DNA from: Phytophthora sp. 'mugwort'
Lineage: Eukaryota; Oomycota; Peronosporomycetes; Peronosporales; Peronosporaceae
Assembly (NCBI GenBank): GCA_033558025.1
Contig: JAUCEF010000011.1
Location: 310,001 to 374,000 of the forward strand
DNA: 64,000 bases
Direction of reading: 5' to 3'
Below, piece after piece: positions 54,212 to 64,000 of the stretch. The notes under the pieces were generated by a model. It worked only from the letters and a program-made list of their open reading frames with translations. It made no database searches and was not told where the DNA came from. The translations under genes and the position numbers were made by a program. Every line of letters begins with the position of its first letter. Position 1 is the first letter of the stretch.

Positions 54212-56545
54212 ATGTTGGTCATCACCAGTTTCCCACGTCGTTTCCCTACCGCTAGCAAGCGGCCCTTGCGTCTGTCGATGCAATTGGCTCGCGTCCTCAC
54301 GGCCGCCACGCGTGACTCGTCTTCATCGACAGTGGCGGCCACCGTGACCGGACGTCCTTACGCACATCGTTTCTCTCCTTCGTCGCTGCAATTGGCCTCT
54401 CCGTTGCAAGGCAGCCGATCGGTACACTCCCAGGTCTCGTCGAGCCAATCCTCCACCTTCGCCACCTCCGCCGTGCGTGTACGCGACGACCAGCATCAAG
54501 AGCTGCAGCAACCGGACGTCTATGACGACAGCTTCCTGTTCGGAGAGCGAGCCGACGACTGGTTCACCACAGCACGCAACCCGCGCTCAGATCCGACGTT
54601 CCCGGGCGTGGACCGCGCTACCGGCCGTCTGAACGCCCTCAAGATGCCCAACCTCGTCTCGTGCTCGCGCCAGGACATGCTTGACTATTTTGACAATTCG
54701 TGGGCCATGACGGACGCGCTCTTCGCGTCGCTGCAGGGCGAGCGCGCCTTCATGACGCCACCGCCCCATCAGCTGCGCCACCCGCTTATCTTCTATTACG
54801 GCCATCCAACGAGCTTCTTCGTCAACAAGTTCCTCGTCTCGGGCCTCATCCAGGAGCCTGTGAACCCTTATTTCGAGCATATTTTCGAGGTGGGCGTGGA
54901 CGAGATGCGCTGGGACGACATGAACAAGAACGAGATGCAATGGCCTCATGTGGCCGACGTGATGGCCTACCGTCGTCAGGTCTACCAGCTTATCCGCAGC
55001 GTTATTGAGACGCACCCGGGTCTCGAGCCCGGACACGAGCAGATCACGGAAAATAGCCCACTTTGGGCGCTTCAGATGGGACTCGAGCACGAGCGCATCC
55101 ACCACGAGACGTCGTCCATGCTCATACTCGAGCACCCAGTCGAGTTTTTCCGGAGCACGTCGCTATTGCCCAATTACCACGAGTCTCTGACGTCTGACAA
55201 TGAGGAAGTCGCGCGGCGTCCGGTTGCTGGTGTTGATTACCCGGTGAACGAGTTCTTGGGCGTACCAGCCGCCACAGTGCAGATTGGCAAGCCTCGTGAC
55301 TTCCCGTCATTCGGATGGGATAATGAGTACGGCCATCGTGTGGTTAACGTGCCAAGCTGCCGTGCTACCAAGTTCCTTGTGTCCAATGGAGAGTTTGCCG
55401 AGTTTGTGCGTGATGGAGGCTATCTCGAGTCGTCGTACTGGAGCAAGCTCGGCTGGGAATGGCGTTGCTTCCGTAACACCAAGTGGCCAGCCTTTTGGGT
55501 GCAGGACGGACCTTCAGGCAGCCAGCGCTTCAAGCTCCGTGTCATGTTTGATGTGGTGCCAATGCAGTGGAACTGGCCTGCCCAGGTCAATTTGCACGAA
55601 GCTGAGGCTTTCTGCAAGTGGAAACAAGCCCAGCAGACGGACAAGAAGACGGTCTACCATCTCACGACCGAGGCGATCCATCAGCTCATGCGTGACACCA
55701 AGGACCGGTCTGCGAATGTGTCTTCGGACGACATTTTGACGCTACCGGACGGCATTAGCATGGCTGCAGCCACTGGCAAGAACCTCAACTGGTCGTACTC
55801 GTCGTTTTCGCCTGTGGACGCCCTGCCGCCAACGGCTCCAGGCTTCCACGATGTGTTTGGCAATGCGTGGGAGTGGTGCGAGGACACGTTCTCGGCCCTG
55901 CCTGGATTCCGCGTCCAGCCGTACTACGACGACTTCAGCGAGCCGTGCTTTGACGGAGAGCATCATGTGATTATGGGCGGGTCTTTTGCCAGTGCTGGAG
56001 ACAATGGCGCGTCCAAGTTCGCACGCTATCACTTCCGTCCGCACTTCTTCCAGCACGCAGGTTTCCGTCTCGTGGAGCAGAAGATGGACGAGGAAGGGGC
56101 CATCACGTTGGCCACGACGGACGTCAACGCCCCACCCCCGTACGTGAACGGAAACCCGTTCCGCTCGACCGAACGCGTCGTAGCGTCTGGCCCTGGACGG
56201 GTCTTAAAGGAGGTCTCAGGTACGAGCTGTCAGAGTCTCTTCGAGGACCTTAGTCGTAAGAGTGAGCAAGCGCTTGACTCGTTTGTGGCTTCGTCGACTT
56301 CATCAGTCGTAGGAAAACCTCTTGTGGCTCGCGAAGGGACCATCGCGGCTGCTAAGCTGCGACGCCAAGTGAAACGTGGTGAGGTTCTGGTGGTGGTTCC
56401 TAGTGATGAGGCGACACCGGCAGTGCTGGAAGGCAAATTCGAGCTCCTTGCGACGTCAGAAGTCCCTGTCTTCACACAGGAGAGCGCTACGGAAGCCCGC
56501 GTGACAGCAGAAACCGTGACGGCCTGGAAGAAAATCCAAGACTAA
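54212..56545 (+). CDS. ovoA: 5-histidylcysteine sulfoxide synthase (OvoA-like), no methyltransferase domain seen
   Basis: The first ATG is at 54,212 (the open frame itself begins at a GTG), giving 777 residues. The first 60 residues are Arg/Ser-rich and look like a mitochondrial presequence (FPRRFPTASKRPLRLS). A DinB-like domain follows with LRHPLIFYYGHPTSFFVNK and the iron-binding triad H293-x3-H297-x-E299 in LEHERIHHETSSML. The FGE-sulfatase-like domain, about residues 350-625, ends GGSFASAGDNGASKFARYHFRPH...HAGFRLV, wording typical of OvoA. OvoA joins Cys to His using O2 to make the ovothiol precursor. In most OvoA proteins a methyltransferase domain comes next; here only about 150 residues follow, with no AdoMet-binding Gly-rich loop. 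Confidence 0.85.
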   Translation: MLVITSFPRRFPTASKRPLRLSMQLARVLTAATRDSSSSTVAATVTGRPYAHRFSPSSLQLASPLQGSRSVHSQVSSSQSSTFATSAVRVRDDQHQELQQPDVYDDSFLFGERADDWFTTARNPRSDPTFPGVDRATGRLNALKMPNLVSCSRQDMLDYFDNSWAMTDALFASLQGERAFMTPPPHQLRHPLIFYYGHPTSFFVNKFLVSGLIQEPVNPYFEHIFEVGVDEMRWDDMNKNEMQWPHVADVMAYRRQVYQLIRSVIETHPGLEPGHEQITENSPLWALQMGLEHERIHHETSSMLILEHPVEFFRSTSLLPNYHESLTSDNEEVARRPVAGVDYPVNEFLGVPAATVQIGKPRDFPSFGWDNEYGHRVVNVPSCRATKFLVSNGEFAEFVRDGGYLESSYWSKLGWEWRCFRNTKWPAFWVQDGPSGSQRFKLRVMFDVVPMQWNWPAQVNLHEAEAFCKWKQAQQTDKKTVYHLTTEAIHQLMRDTKDRSANVSSDDILTLPDGISMAAATGKNLNWSYSSFSPVDALPPTAPGFHDVFGNAWEWCEDTFSALPGFRVQPYYDDFSEPCFDGEHHVIMGGSFASAGDNGASKFARYHFRPHFFQHAGFRLVEQKMDEEGAITLATTDVNAPPPYVNGNPFRSTERVVASGPGRVLKEVSGTSCQSLFEDLSRKSEQALDSFVASSTSSVVGKPLVAREGTIAAAKLRRQVKRGEVLVVVPSDEATPAVLEGKFELLATSEVPVFTQESATEARVTAETVTAWKKIQD

Positions 56546-56678
56546 GCATTGGGAGGCTGTTTCAACTGGTGGTTGTACTGACTTTGCGATATGCAGAAAC
56601 GAAATGAAAAACTTAATCAATTGACCTCCCTTTCATTGTTCGGTTGTTCACTACTGAGGCAACAGGAGCACGGCAAGT

Positions 56679-59114
56679 TCAGTGCGCAGCGAGAACTTGC
56701 GTGTAGCGCTTGGAATTGGCGTTCGCCCACTGGTCAAACGTGAGTGGCAGGATGTCAGTGAGGTCTTCGAAGCTCTGCGAGACCGGCAGCACCATCGCGC
56801 TTGTGTCGAGGTCGCCTCCAACTGCTGCTGAAGTTTCGGCCGCCGTTTGCACGTCTTTCGTGAACTCCACTGCACACTCAAGAAATTGCTGCGTATGTGG
56901 TCGAGGCCAGTAAGCAACACGCCAAAACTCCCGACCTGGTTGCTCTCTCAAGGCATCCACGCGACTTAAACGCACCGGACGAGCCTTGTTCGCATGTCGT
57001 TGCAGAATCCGCTGCACTTCTTTCATTGTCACACTTGAAGTGTACAGCTCCTTGGTTTTGCCACGATGCAGTGGGAACGTGAACGCAGCAGCCACCAGCG
57101 CTTTCGCCGCGTCCTCGAGCGACATGAGATAGACCCTTGAAGACGCTAACGACGGCTCCAGTAGCGGCCACATCATGTGCGACGGAGGAGAACTCATCGA
57201 CGCTTGTACTTGTCCTGCTTCCACTTCATCTTGCACTTGAGCTTCGACTTCCGATTCCATTTGAGTTTCATCAACTGGAGGCGCTTCATGCTTCTCCTCT
57301 TCCTCCATACTACCCAAGCTTTCGCTTTCTTCACAGTGTGACAGCGCCAAGAAATACTCCATAAACAACGGGAGCCGCAAGATCGTATACGAGACACCCG
57401 ACGTCTTGACACAGCTCTCAATCTCCTCGAGTTGTTCCAGAATCGCGCTTTGCTGCGACGTTGGCGAACCGACAAAGATTGAGCTCACAAGCACGACACC
57501 CCACGCGTTCGCACGTACTGCAGCGTGGACCACGGCACGCACCACGTCAAGACAAGTTCTGCCTCCAAGTCGCAGAGGCGGAATGAGCAGCACAACGTCC
57601 AGTGATGAAAGCTGCTTCAACAAATCTGCCATGGGATACGGCGGTGCGCCTTCCAGCTGGTACACGGTCGGTGGCAGGGGTATTCCAGACGATCTGCTTC
57701 GTCCCGAGCCTCCCGGCGCTGCCTTGACAGTACACAGCGTCACTTTCGCCTGTTGTAAACCTCCATCAACGCCTCGACGGCTGCTATGGCGACCAGGAAG
57801 AACCGTTGGAATAGCACTTTCACCTACTTCACGCGGCGGAAGTGTCGACGGTGCCGTGATTTGACTCGCTACAAACTTGCTTACTTCGAGAAACAACGCC
57901 TCGCCTGAGCCCACAACAAACAATTGCACTTGGTTCTGTGGTGTCCGAGCAAACAATGCCGCCGCGTGACGCTGCAGCCATTCGCGAGGAACCATTCGCT
58001 CGCGTTTGGTCAACAGTCGAAAATTGCTCGTGCTGTGGAATGCGTCAGGTAGATGCAGCGTACGTGTTTCTCCCTGTCGCGCTTGGCGACTTGGTAGCGT
58101 TTTCTGACTGCTACTCACGTCTTCACTGCGGATCTCACTCTCTGAAGCTTCTTCAAGGAAGATCCGAAGACCGACGGTGCCTTCCGCCACTTGATCGGGT
58201 GTCTGTTTCTCCTTCATAACCCGCAGGAAGTCGGCGTCGCTCAGCTTGCGATACTTGATCTCTCGTCCTAGAAACTTCGTCAGGAAATGAGCCAACTCAT
58301 TGGGACTGCAGCTAGCGTTGACGCCTCCTGTCAACCGATACACTGACTCGTATTTCCGCTTCGGGTTTGCCAGTACCTCAGCAGCCGCGTATCCAACATC
58401 ACGAACAGAGATACACGGCACTTGTGTGTCTGTTCCAAAGCACCCAATGAACCGGTTAGCGAACAACAGCTCGTCACGACAATAAAGCAACGTCTCCATG
58501 AGCAGAGGAATCCGTAGAGACACACAACGTCCTTGTTCAGGTAATTGGCTTCGAGCGTGCACTTCCACAGCCTCGTAACCTTCCAACGCAGCGACATCGA
58601 CAGGCGTCGAGCCGACCGCCTCTGTTGCTGGTCGTTCCTTGGCGTGTTCACGACGACAACGAGCCAATAACTCTGGAGCCGCCAAGATGCTGCTGATCAC
58701 AACCAGCCGCGAGACCTGCTCAGCCGCCGCCGCGTCAATGACACGTCTCGAAAAGCGCACCCCGCTCTCTGACAGGGCAGGAACAAGCAGCACAGCATCC
58801 GCATTCCGTACAGCACGACGAAGTGAATCCTCTCCCCCATGTGCGAAATTACACTGCACGAGAAAGCAGTTCGTCGCGTGCTTCAATCGCTGAACACGTG
58901 GGTCTTTGGTGCTCTCCACCGCTGCCACAAGCGCCACTGAAACTTGCTCCTGAGCTGCCAATACTTCCAACGCCGAACGGCCTATACGACTGGTAGCGCC
59001 AAACACGACGATCACGCGAGAACGCATCAGCTTCCGCAGTTGAATGCCCATCCTGTTACGGGCTAAGGAAATGGCCAAATGCTCACGGGACCAGCCAAGA
59101 GCGTTGCTTTTCAT
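56679..59114 (-). CDS. Tandem NmrA/SDR-like NAD(P)-binding protein
   Basis: An intact 811-residue frame from the ATG at 59,114. The first half (about 30-330) is a Rossmann domain of the NmrA/atypical SDR kind: VIVVFGATSRIGRSALEVL as the dinucleotide loop, NADAVLLVPALSESG, VSRLVVISSILAA, LRIPLLMETLL, ISVRDVGYAAAEVL. The second half repeats the plan: LDVVLLIPPLRLGG, WGVVLVSSIFVGS, YTILRLPLFMEYFL, VYLMSLEDAAKALV. Its Gly-rich loop is degenerate (LFVVGSGEALFLEV). The linker is Ser/Glu-rich. Such proteins either reduce small substrates or sense NAD(P) as regulators. Two fused copies suggest a pseudo-dimer with one binding site. It is convergent with the OvoA gene (133-bp gap). Confidence 0.75.
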   Translation of the reverse strand: MKSNALGWSREHLAISLARNRMGIQLRKLMRSRVIVVFGATSRIGRSALEVLAAQEQVSVALVAAVESTKDPRVQRLKHATNCFLVQCNFAHGGEDSLRRAVRNADAVLLVPALSESGVRFSRRVIDAAAAEQVSRLVVISSILAAPELLARCRREHAKERPATEAVGSTPVDVAALEGYEAVEVHARSQLPEQGRCVSLRIPLLMETLLYCRDELLFANRFIGCFGTDTQVPCISVRDVGYAAAEVLANPKRKYESVYRLTGGVNASCSPNELAHFLTKFLGREIKYRKLSDADFLRVMKEKQTPDQVAEGTVGLRIFLEEASESEIRSEDVSSSQKTLPSRQARQGETRTLHLPDAFHSTSNFRLLTKRERMVPREWLQRHAAALFARTPQNQVQLFVVGSGEALFLEVSKFVASQITAPSTLPPREVGESAIPTVLPGRHSSRRGVDGGLQQAKVTLCTVKAAPGGSGRSRSSGIPLPPTVYQLEGAPPYPMADLLKQLSSLDVVLLIPPLRLGGRTCLDVVRAVVHAAVRANAWGVVLVSSIFVGSPTSQQSAILEQLEEIESCVKTSGVSYTILRLPLFMEYFLALSHCEESESLGSMEEEEKHEAPPVDETQMESEVEAQVQDEVEAGQVQASMSSPPSHMMWPLLEPSLASSRVYLMSLEDAAKALVAAAFTFPLHRGKTKELYTSSVTMKEVQRILQRHANKARPVRLSRVDALREQPGREFWRVAYWPRPHTQQFLECAVEFTKDVQTAAETSAAVGGDLDTSAMVLPVSQSFEDLTDILPLTFDQWANANSKRYTQVLAAH

Positions 59115-59296
59115 CTGCGACGAGGAACTTTAGGCTTCTTTCGCTGCGTCCTAACTGCCACATCAAAACGTTGGATGACTAACGGTAGAACAGGCTGAGG
59201 TGATGCTGTGAGTCAACGCTGCTCTCTCGAGATCACAAAGTCGACATTTTGAATCATTTTTGAGTCGATGACTGCTGTATACTGTTCACTGTAGCT

Positions 59297-60955
59297 CTAT
59301 TTGGATCTGTACACGACCTTCTGTGCCAACCGCACCATGGAATCCCGCTCGGGTGAAGGAGCGAACTGCATGGCCGCCTGCGCTGCCAGCTCTGCCTGTC
59401 CAATGGCCAGGGCCTTGGATCGTGCGATCCCTGTACTCTTCTCCACTAGTTCGCTAGCCTGCAACGCGTGACAAGAACCACAATGTAAATGAACACGCCC
59501 TATGATCCACTGACACATTATAAAGCCACGAACCATCTCAATGTCGCCCTCCTTGGAGAACTTCCGCTTGGATAGCTCACGTAGTATGGGGAATTCCTGC
59601 TGAGCGAGCAGCAGCGGAGCCGTCGACAGTCCCGACTTGAGGTCGGCCAGTAACGGTTTGCCCGTGTTTACGCCCTCGTAGTCCAGCACGTCGTCAATTA
59701 ACTGAAATAAGGAACAATAGGCATTTAGCTCAATGTGTAGACCAGTTCGACCACCGAAAAAAGTACCTGGAACGCCAGGCCAATGTGCCGGCCGAATGCA
59801 AAGCCCAAGTCGCAGATATGCTGGTCGTGCTTGCCCAGCACCAATGCCGCCTTACAACTGTTGGACATGAGCGAGCCTGTCTTGTAATAGTTCTTTCGTA
59901 AGTAGTACTCGAACGGAGAAATGTCGTCACGCGCGTCCGCGTTCTTCATCTGCATGACTTCGCCCTTAACCAGATGCTCAATCGTTGTGGACATGAGCTC
60001 GACAGCCTCCAGATTGCGTAGGCGAGCCAGCGAGACGGACGAACGCGCCAGCAGGAAGTCGCCTGCCAATACAGCCATCTTGCCACCAAACACCTTGTTC
60101 ACGGACGGGCGGCCACGGCGCGTGTCGGCCTCGTCGATCACGTCGTCGTGCATCAAACTGGCCGTGTGGATCATCTCACTGCAGCCATCGGTTATAACAG
60201 TTAGCGTTCATCATTAACCATATCACCAAAAACCTACTCAGACAGCAACGCACGTGATCTCAGCGAGACGCTGCTGTGCGGCGTGCGTGTACTCGTCAGA
60301 CTGCGTCTCGGGCAACGGAGTGCGAGTGGCGCGACGGTGGGCTTCGGCAGCGCGCGACACGAGTAGAACCATCGTGGGCCGCACTTTCTTGCCACCGTCG
60401 TGCTCGAAGAAGTACCGCGCCACAGCGGCCAGCACGGGGTGATCGGAGCCGAGGATGCGCTTGATGTTGTCCGTGACACCAACCATATCCTGTTCTACAA
60501 GTGTAAAGGGGTCGGCCAGCTTGCTTGGATCTGTAGGCAGATAGGCCAGTGGTACGTCCACTTCGCTCACGGGTCTGCAACATGGCAATTAGCTTCCATT
60601 TGCGGGGTTTATATTGACAAAGGGGGGAGGAGCTCACTTGTCGAAGTCGAGACTGAGATTCCGATGCAGTTCGGGACCTCCGCCTGCGAGCGCGTAACCC
60701 GGCGCTGGGTCCAGAATGGAGACTGTGGGTTCGTCCTAATGTAGACAACCAAGATTGTATGCAGTTAGAGGCAAGAATGGAGCAGAGCAGAGCACCAGGA
60801 CGCACCACGGCTGAGGCGCTGAGCCACAGGTTCGGGTTCGTCTCTAAGTCCGCGCGGATCTTGCCGGCCATAACGCGCACGGCCTGTTCGCGTAGACTGC
60901 TCATGTGGCGTATGCGGATGGCGTGGGACGCGCTTCGCTGGAGGAGGAGCTTCAT
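59297..60955 (-). CDS. COQ1: Long-chain all-trans polyprenyl diphosphate synthase, six exons
   Basis: Exons 60,955-60,806; 60,735-60,638; 60,574-60,254; 60,178-59,767; 59,701-59,534; 59,458-59,297 join in frame to 436 residues; all introns are GT...AG and 63-86 bases. The start MKLLLQRSASHAIRIRHMSS is a mitochondrial-type presequence. GGKKVRPTMVLL is the first substrate region. SLMHDDVIDEADTRRG holds the first DDxxD and LIDDVLDYEG the second, followed by LLADLKSGLSTAPLLLA, typical of solanesyl/decaprenyl synthases. They make the isoprenoid tail of ubiquinone in mitochondria by adding isopentenyl units. The chain length cannot be read with certainty. It shares a 235-bp divergent promoter region with the coiled-coil gene at 61,191. 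Confidence 0.92.
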
Positions 60956-61190
60956 CTCTGGCTCGGAGGTTGCAGCGACTTGGGTATATGACGCGCTGCG
61001 GGCGGTTGTGAGCCGCCCACTTAAAGCGCAACATTCAAAAACGTTGCGTCAATAGCATAAACGGGGATATGGAAGGATTATGCTACTCATGCAACTTGTG
61101 TGGAGGCTATGTTGCGTCTCAACGGACAACGAGCTGCAGAAATGTTGCGTCAACCATGGCTCGCGACCTTTCGTGTGCATTACTATCGAG

Positions 61191-62353
61191 ATGGCGACGT
61201 CAGTGTTGCGGCGCGACGTTGCGTCCCTGCTGGACGAGAATCGGCGACTGCGCGTGGAGCTGAAGAGCTGCGAGATGGCTCGCCGACAGGTGGAGAGGCA
61301 GTCCGTAGAACTGCAAGCACGCGCACACCAAGCAGCAACGGCGGCGGCGCAGCAAATGCGACGGAAGGAGGCCGAGTGGATAACCGAGTACGATCGCAGT
61401 GTGCAGGCGCTGCTGAAGATCGTTCAACATCACGAAGATGAGAAGGCACAGCTCAAGATGGAACTGGAGAGGTTGGGAGCGGCGGCGGAGGTTATTCCAT
61501 CCCCGATCACCAAGATGACACGAGCAACACAGACGGAGACGTTGGCAGAAGTCGCGTTGAGAAAGAACAGTGTGCGCTTCGCGAAGGAGGAAGACGGCGT
61601 CATGTCTGGTTATGAGAAGAGGCCTTCAGTCGACGCAAAGACGAAGGCCAGTATGGCACGGATGCAGGTGAGATCAGCAGGCTAGGTCCCTTCGTTGCTT
61701 GAACAAAGACTGAAATGGTTATGCAGCAATTATTTGAGCAGCTTCAAAGTTCAAGAGATCGTCAGGTTAACGCGTCTGTTGACATACCAGACGCAAAAGA
61801 TAGACTCGATGCAGGGTCAAAGGAAGATGGCAGCAAGCACCGCTCACTCGAGTTAAGGTGCGGTTTCAAGGCTGCCGTCCAAGAACGGCTAGAACATCAA
61901 ACGGAGCCTAGCACAGTACGACGGCATCAGCACCTTGCGTCAGCTCCGATCTCTACAGACAGCACAAGAAAAACGAGTCAAACCCAGACAGAGGAAATCG
62001 GCGTTCCGAAGCAAAAAACGGCATCGATAGCGCTTCGACAGGACCTGGAAGAGCGCAATCAGCTTTTATACAAGCGGTTGGCATCGCAGCAGAAAGTACT
62101 GGATCAGCTGCTGCTGACAAAACTCAAGCATGCAAGCAGCAGCGCAGACGAGTGCGATCCCGTGCCTTCCTCACCGTCAGATGTAGTGAGAGAGGGTGCA
62201 GGCAATGATCAGGCCGACGCGCAGAACAAACACGAATATTTTATACCAACAGTGATTCCAGCAGCTAGATGCCTAGCTCGTCATGGCGACGTGCGCATCC
62301 CCGAGTCTACTGTCACGACTGAACGGCAGCCATTGTCTCCTCCAGCAGCATGA
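61191..62353 (+). CDS. Coiled-coil protein, two exons, unknown
   Basis: Exon 1, 61,191-61,667, and exon 2, 61,727-62,353, are joined by a 59-base intron (CAG|GTGAGA ... TTATGCAG|CAA), giving MQQLFEQL across the join and 367 residues. The first 110 residues are a heptad coiled coil (LLDENRRLRVELKSCEMARRQ). Two short look-alike motifs, TRATQTETLAE and TSQTQTEEIG, sit one in each exon, resembling dynein-light-chain-binding TQT motifs. A second coiled coil is at LRQDLEERNQLLYKRLASQQKV. The tail is disordered. An in-frame ATG at 61,080 would add 37 residues. A centrosomal or ciliary scaffold is a guess from coiled coil plus TQT motifs. Confidence 0.7.
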
Positions 62354-62381
62354 AAAATACATTTATGTTAACTTCGTGGAG

Positions 62382-62760
62382 CTACCTCATCCACTCGTCG
62401 AGTTTCTTGACTTCTACCTCGGGGTACAGCATCTCGTCACCGTTGCGATCTTGCAGAAGAATGGCAAACGACTTCCGCGCCTGCTGATTCCACTGAGCAG
62501 GGCACTGATTGTCGATCGAGGCCATAATGTTTGCTCGTGCCGCGACCCACCGCTGCTCGGATTCCTCGGTGCGAAAGCCCGACAGGAAGAAAAACAGATA
62601 AAACCACGCAAAGATCAGTGCAACAGCGAGCGTCCCACCTCTTTCTGGTGTGCAAGGCGTGCAGCTGTAGACGGAAAGAGCGATACACTTGTCAGAGGGT
62701 TCAGGTATTATCCAGACAGCCAACGCTGCCCTCTGTGATGTAGCCCTGATAGTTGAGCAT
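62382..62760 (-). CDS. Small single-pass membrane protein, probably two exons
   Basis: The C-terminal coding part (to the stop at 62,382) reads one strong membrane helix, LAVALIFAWFYLFFFLSGF, then a soluble tail WVAARANIMASIDNQCP... ending DEMLYPEVEVKKLDEWMR. The open frame has no ATG at its head. An ATG at 62,760 gives MLNYQGYITEGSVG, and a GTCTGG...AAAGAG intron of about 90 bases would join it in frame before the helix. The splice is inferred and its donor is weak. No family recognised. The gene overlaps nothing and is convergent with the coiled-coil gene (28 bp apart). Confidence 0.45.
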
Positions 62761-62777
62761 AAGCTGGCGTTCAGAAT

Positions 62778-63170
62778 TTGAGAGCAGCTAGTGCAAGTGC
62801 CACCACTTCAGCAAAGCTTAATCCTGTTGCCTCTCCATGTGGGCCGTCAGTGTATTTGCTGTATGGAGCTAGTGTCGTTTCATGCAGCAATACGAGGAAG
62901 ACTGAGAAAAGTGCCAGACGCCACAGGAAACGCTGCTTCCCCACGTATTTCTACTTTTTGTTAAGAAAAAAAAAGCTGCTGGATTTCCAACATCTTTACT
63001 TTTTCAAGGCCCTTTGTCACGACCTGTTGCCTGACCACGTGGTGTCCCTGGAGCGTGTTGGAGATTTTCTAGCAGAGACATTAAATGGCAGTCCGATAGC
63101 GTTCCTTCCTTTGGCGCTAACGGGTGAGAGAGAGAGGCTGACAAATTATTTTGGCCTTATTGACGACTAG
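62778..63170 (+). other. Unrecognised open stretch
   Basis: A 130-codon plus frame without a supported ATG; its last 70 codons (LLRKKKLLDFQHLYFFKALC ... NYFGLIDD) look coding-like. It may be a fragment of an exon or of a mobile element, since a LINE relic begins just after it on the other strand. No domain seen. Confidence 0.2.
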
Positions 63171-63182
63171 ATGTCTGGTATG

Positions 63183-64000
63183 TCCTAAGCCTGGTTAGCA
63201 ACGTCAGTGCCTGGTTCAGGTCCGGCGGTTGTACGGGGCTTATCACTGGTGGTGAATGCTCTCGCGGATGACTCTCCAATGCATGCTGACATAGAAGTAG
63301 TCTGGTCCCTTATAATGTATTTGATTTCGGCCTGCCTGCGCTCGCGTTTCACGAGTGCTTTCAGCTGCCTCATTGCTATAGCCCAGAATTTTTCCGTGCT
63401 GGTTTCTGCCGTCACTTCCTCCTGTTCGAACACCACTCTGTTTCTCTGAATCCATAGGCTGGTCATGCATACACTGCTCAAGATGAGCCACACCCGCTTC
63501 CACTCCGCTGTGTATTCTGCACTTCTTCTGGGTAAGTCGCTGCCGTCGTGCCTTGGTTCCTGCCGAAAGTTCTGGTGCTATCCTTTGGCACAGTTTGTTT
63601 TGAAGCTGGTGATTTTGCCAATCTCCCAATTGTCACCCGTCCAAAGCCAGATGAGTTTCAACCAGCACTCTTGGGCGCACGCACACACCCAGAACATGTG
63701 CTCCATTGTTTCTTTAGCGCCGAGACATTTGCTCAGCTTCGGCAACTGTTATCTTGGTGCCGGCCTTCGTGATACATATTGAGTTGTCTGACTGCCACCG
63801 GATAGATGACCCAAACTTGATATTCTGTCAGCTCATGACGATGTGCCCACACTTGCTTTAGTGTTTGCTGCATCGCTGCGTGTTGCCAATCACTGTTCCG
63901 AACGATTTCTTGCATCCTGGTAGCTGCTTCGCCTGAGCGCCTCCATCTTCTTTATATCTCTTGAATGGTTGCTTGTTGAGGGCCACTAAGACGTGTTTGT
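63183..64000 (-). mobile_element. LINE (non-LTR retrotransposon) ORF2 3' end, broken
   Basis: Minus-strand fragments match the C-terminal part of LINE ORF2 proteins: a frame near 63,690 resembles the Cys/His zf-RVT segment (HVLGVCVRPRVLVETHLALDG, with further matches in the adjoining frame), then VWLILSSVCMTSLWIQRNRVVF near 63,490-63,420 and a charged helix (FWAIAMRQLKALVKRERR) before a stop at about 63,185. Several frame changes break it. It runs off the right edge. Confidence 0.6.

Overview
The window looks like a piece of an oomycete (Phytophthora-type, Peronosporales) nuclear genome. Reasons: dense GC-rich genes, mostly intronless or with introns of about 50-180 nt; an oomycete Inr+FPR core promoter before the ARF gene; and a sharp split between a repeat-rich half and a gene-dense half.

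Bases 1 to about 29,900 are mostly repeats and broken genes. The left edge holds a GIY-YIG nuclease-like reading frame and a broken FGK-motif gene. Then come a head-to-head pair of monoglyceride-lipase-like hydrolases (2.5-5.4 kb), a probable multipass membrane gene, a MULE transposase relic and a SET-domain pseudogene with a duplicated tail. A Ty3/Gypsy complex fills 10.9-20.3 kb: LTR and gag lie on the + strand, while zinc knuckle, protease, RT, two RNase H domains and integrase lie on the - strand. At about 20.3 kb it abuts a virus-like block (20.3-24.0 kb) with a broken D5-type primase-helicase, a small repeat protein, a Cys/His protein and exonuclease-like fragments. A decayed PIF/Harbinger element (24.1-26.0 kb), more retroelement pieces and a second LTR-plus-leader copy (27.8-28.9 kb) follow.

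Bases 29,900 to about 62,800 are compact host genes: an ARF GTPase, a basic coiled-coil protein, ribosomal protein S13, a TRAF-zinc-finger/LamG-like protein, proteasome assembly chaperone 2 (six exons), an AddB-like helicase-nuclease with a mitochondrial-type N-terminus, a DDHD phospholipase, a BPHL-like alpha/beta hydrolase that appears to lack its catalytic His, a dynein LC8-type light chain, an OvoA-like sulfoxide synthase with no visible methyltransferase domain, a tandem NmrA-like protein, a long-chain polyprenyl diphosphate synthase (six exons), a coiled-coil protein and a small membrane protein. A LINE relic closes the window. Several products look mitochondrial (nuclease, OvoA, BPHL-like hydrolase, polyprenyl synthase), but they form no single pathway. 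The most unusual content is the virus-like block and the rearranged retroelement beside it.
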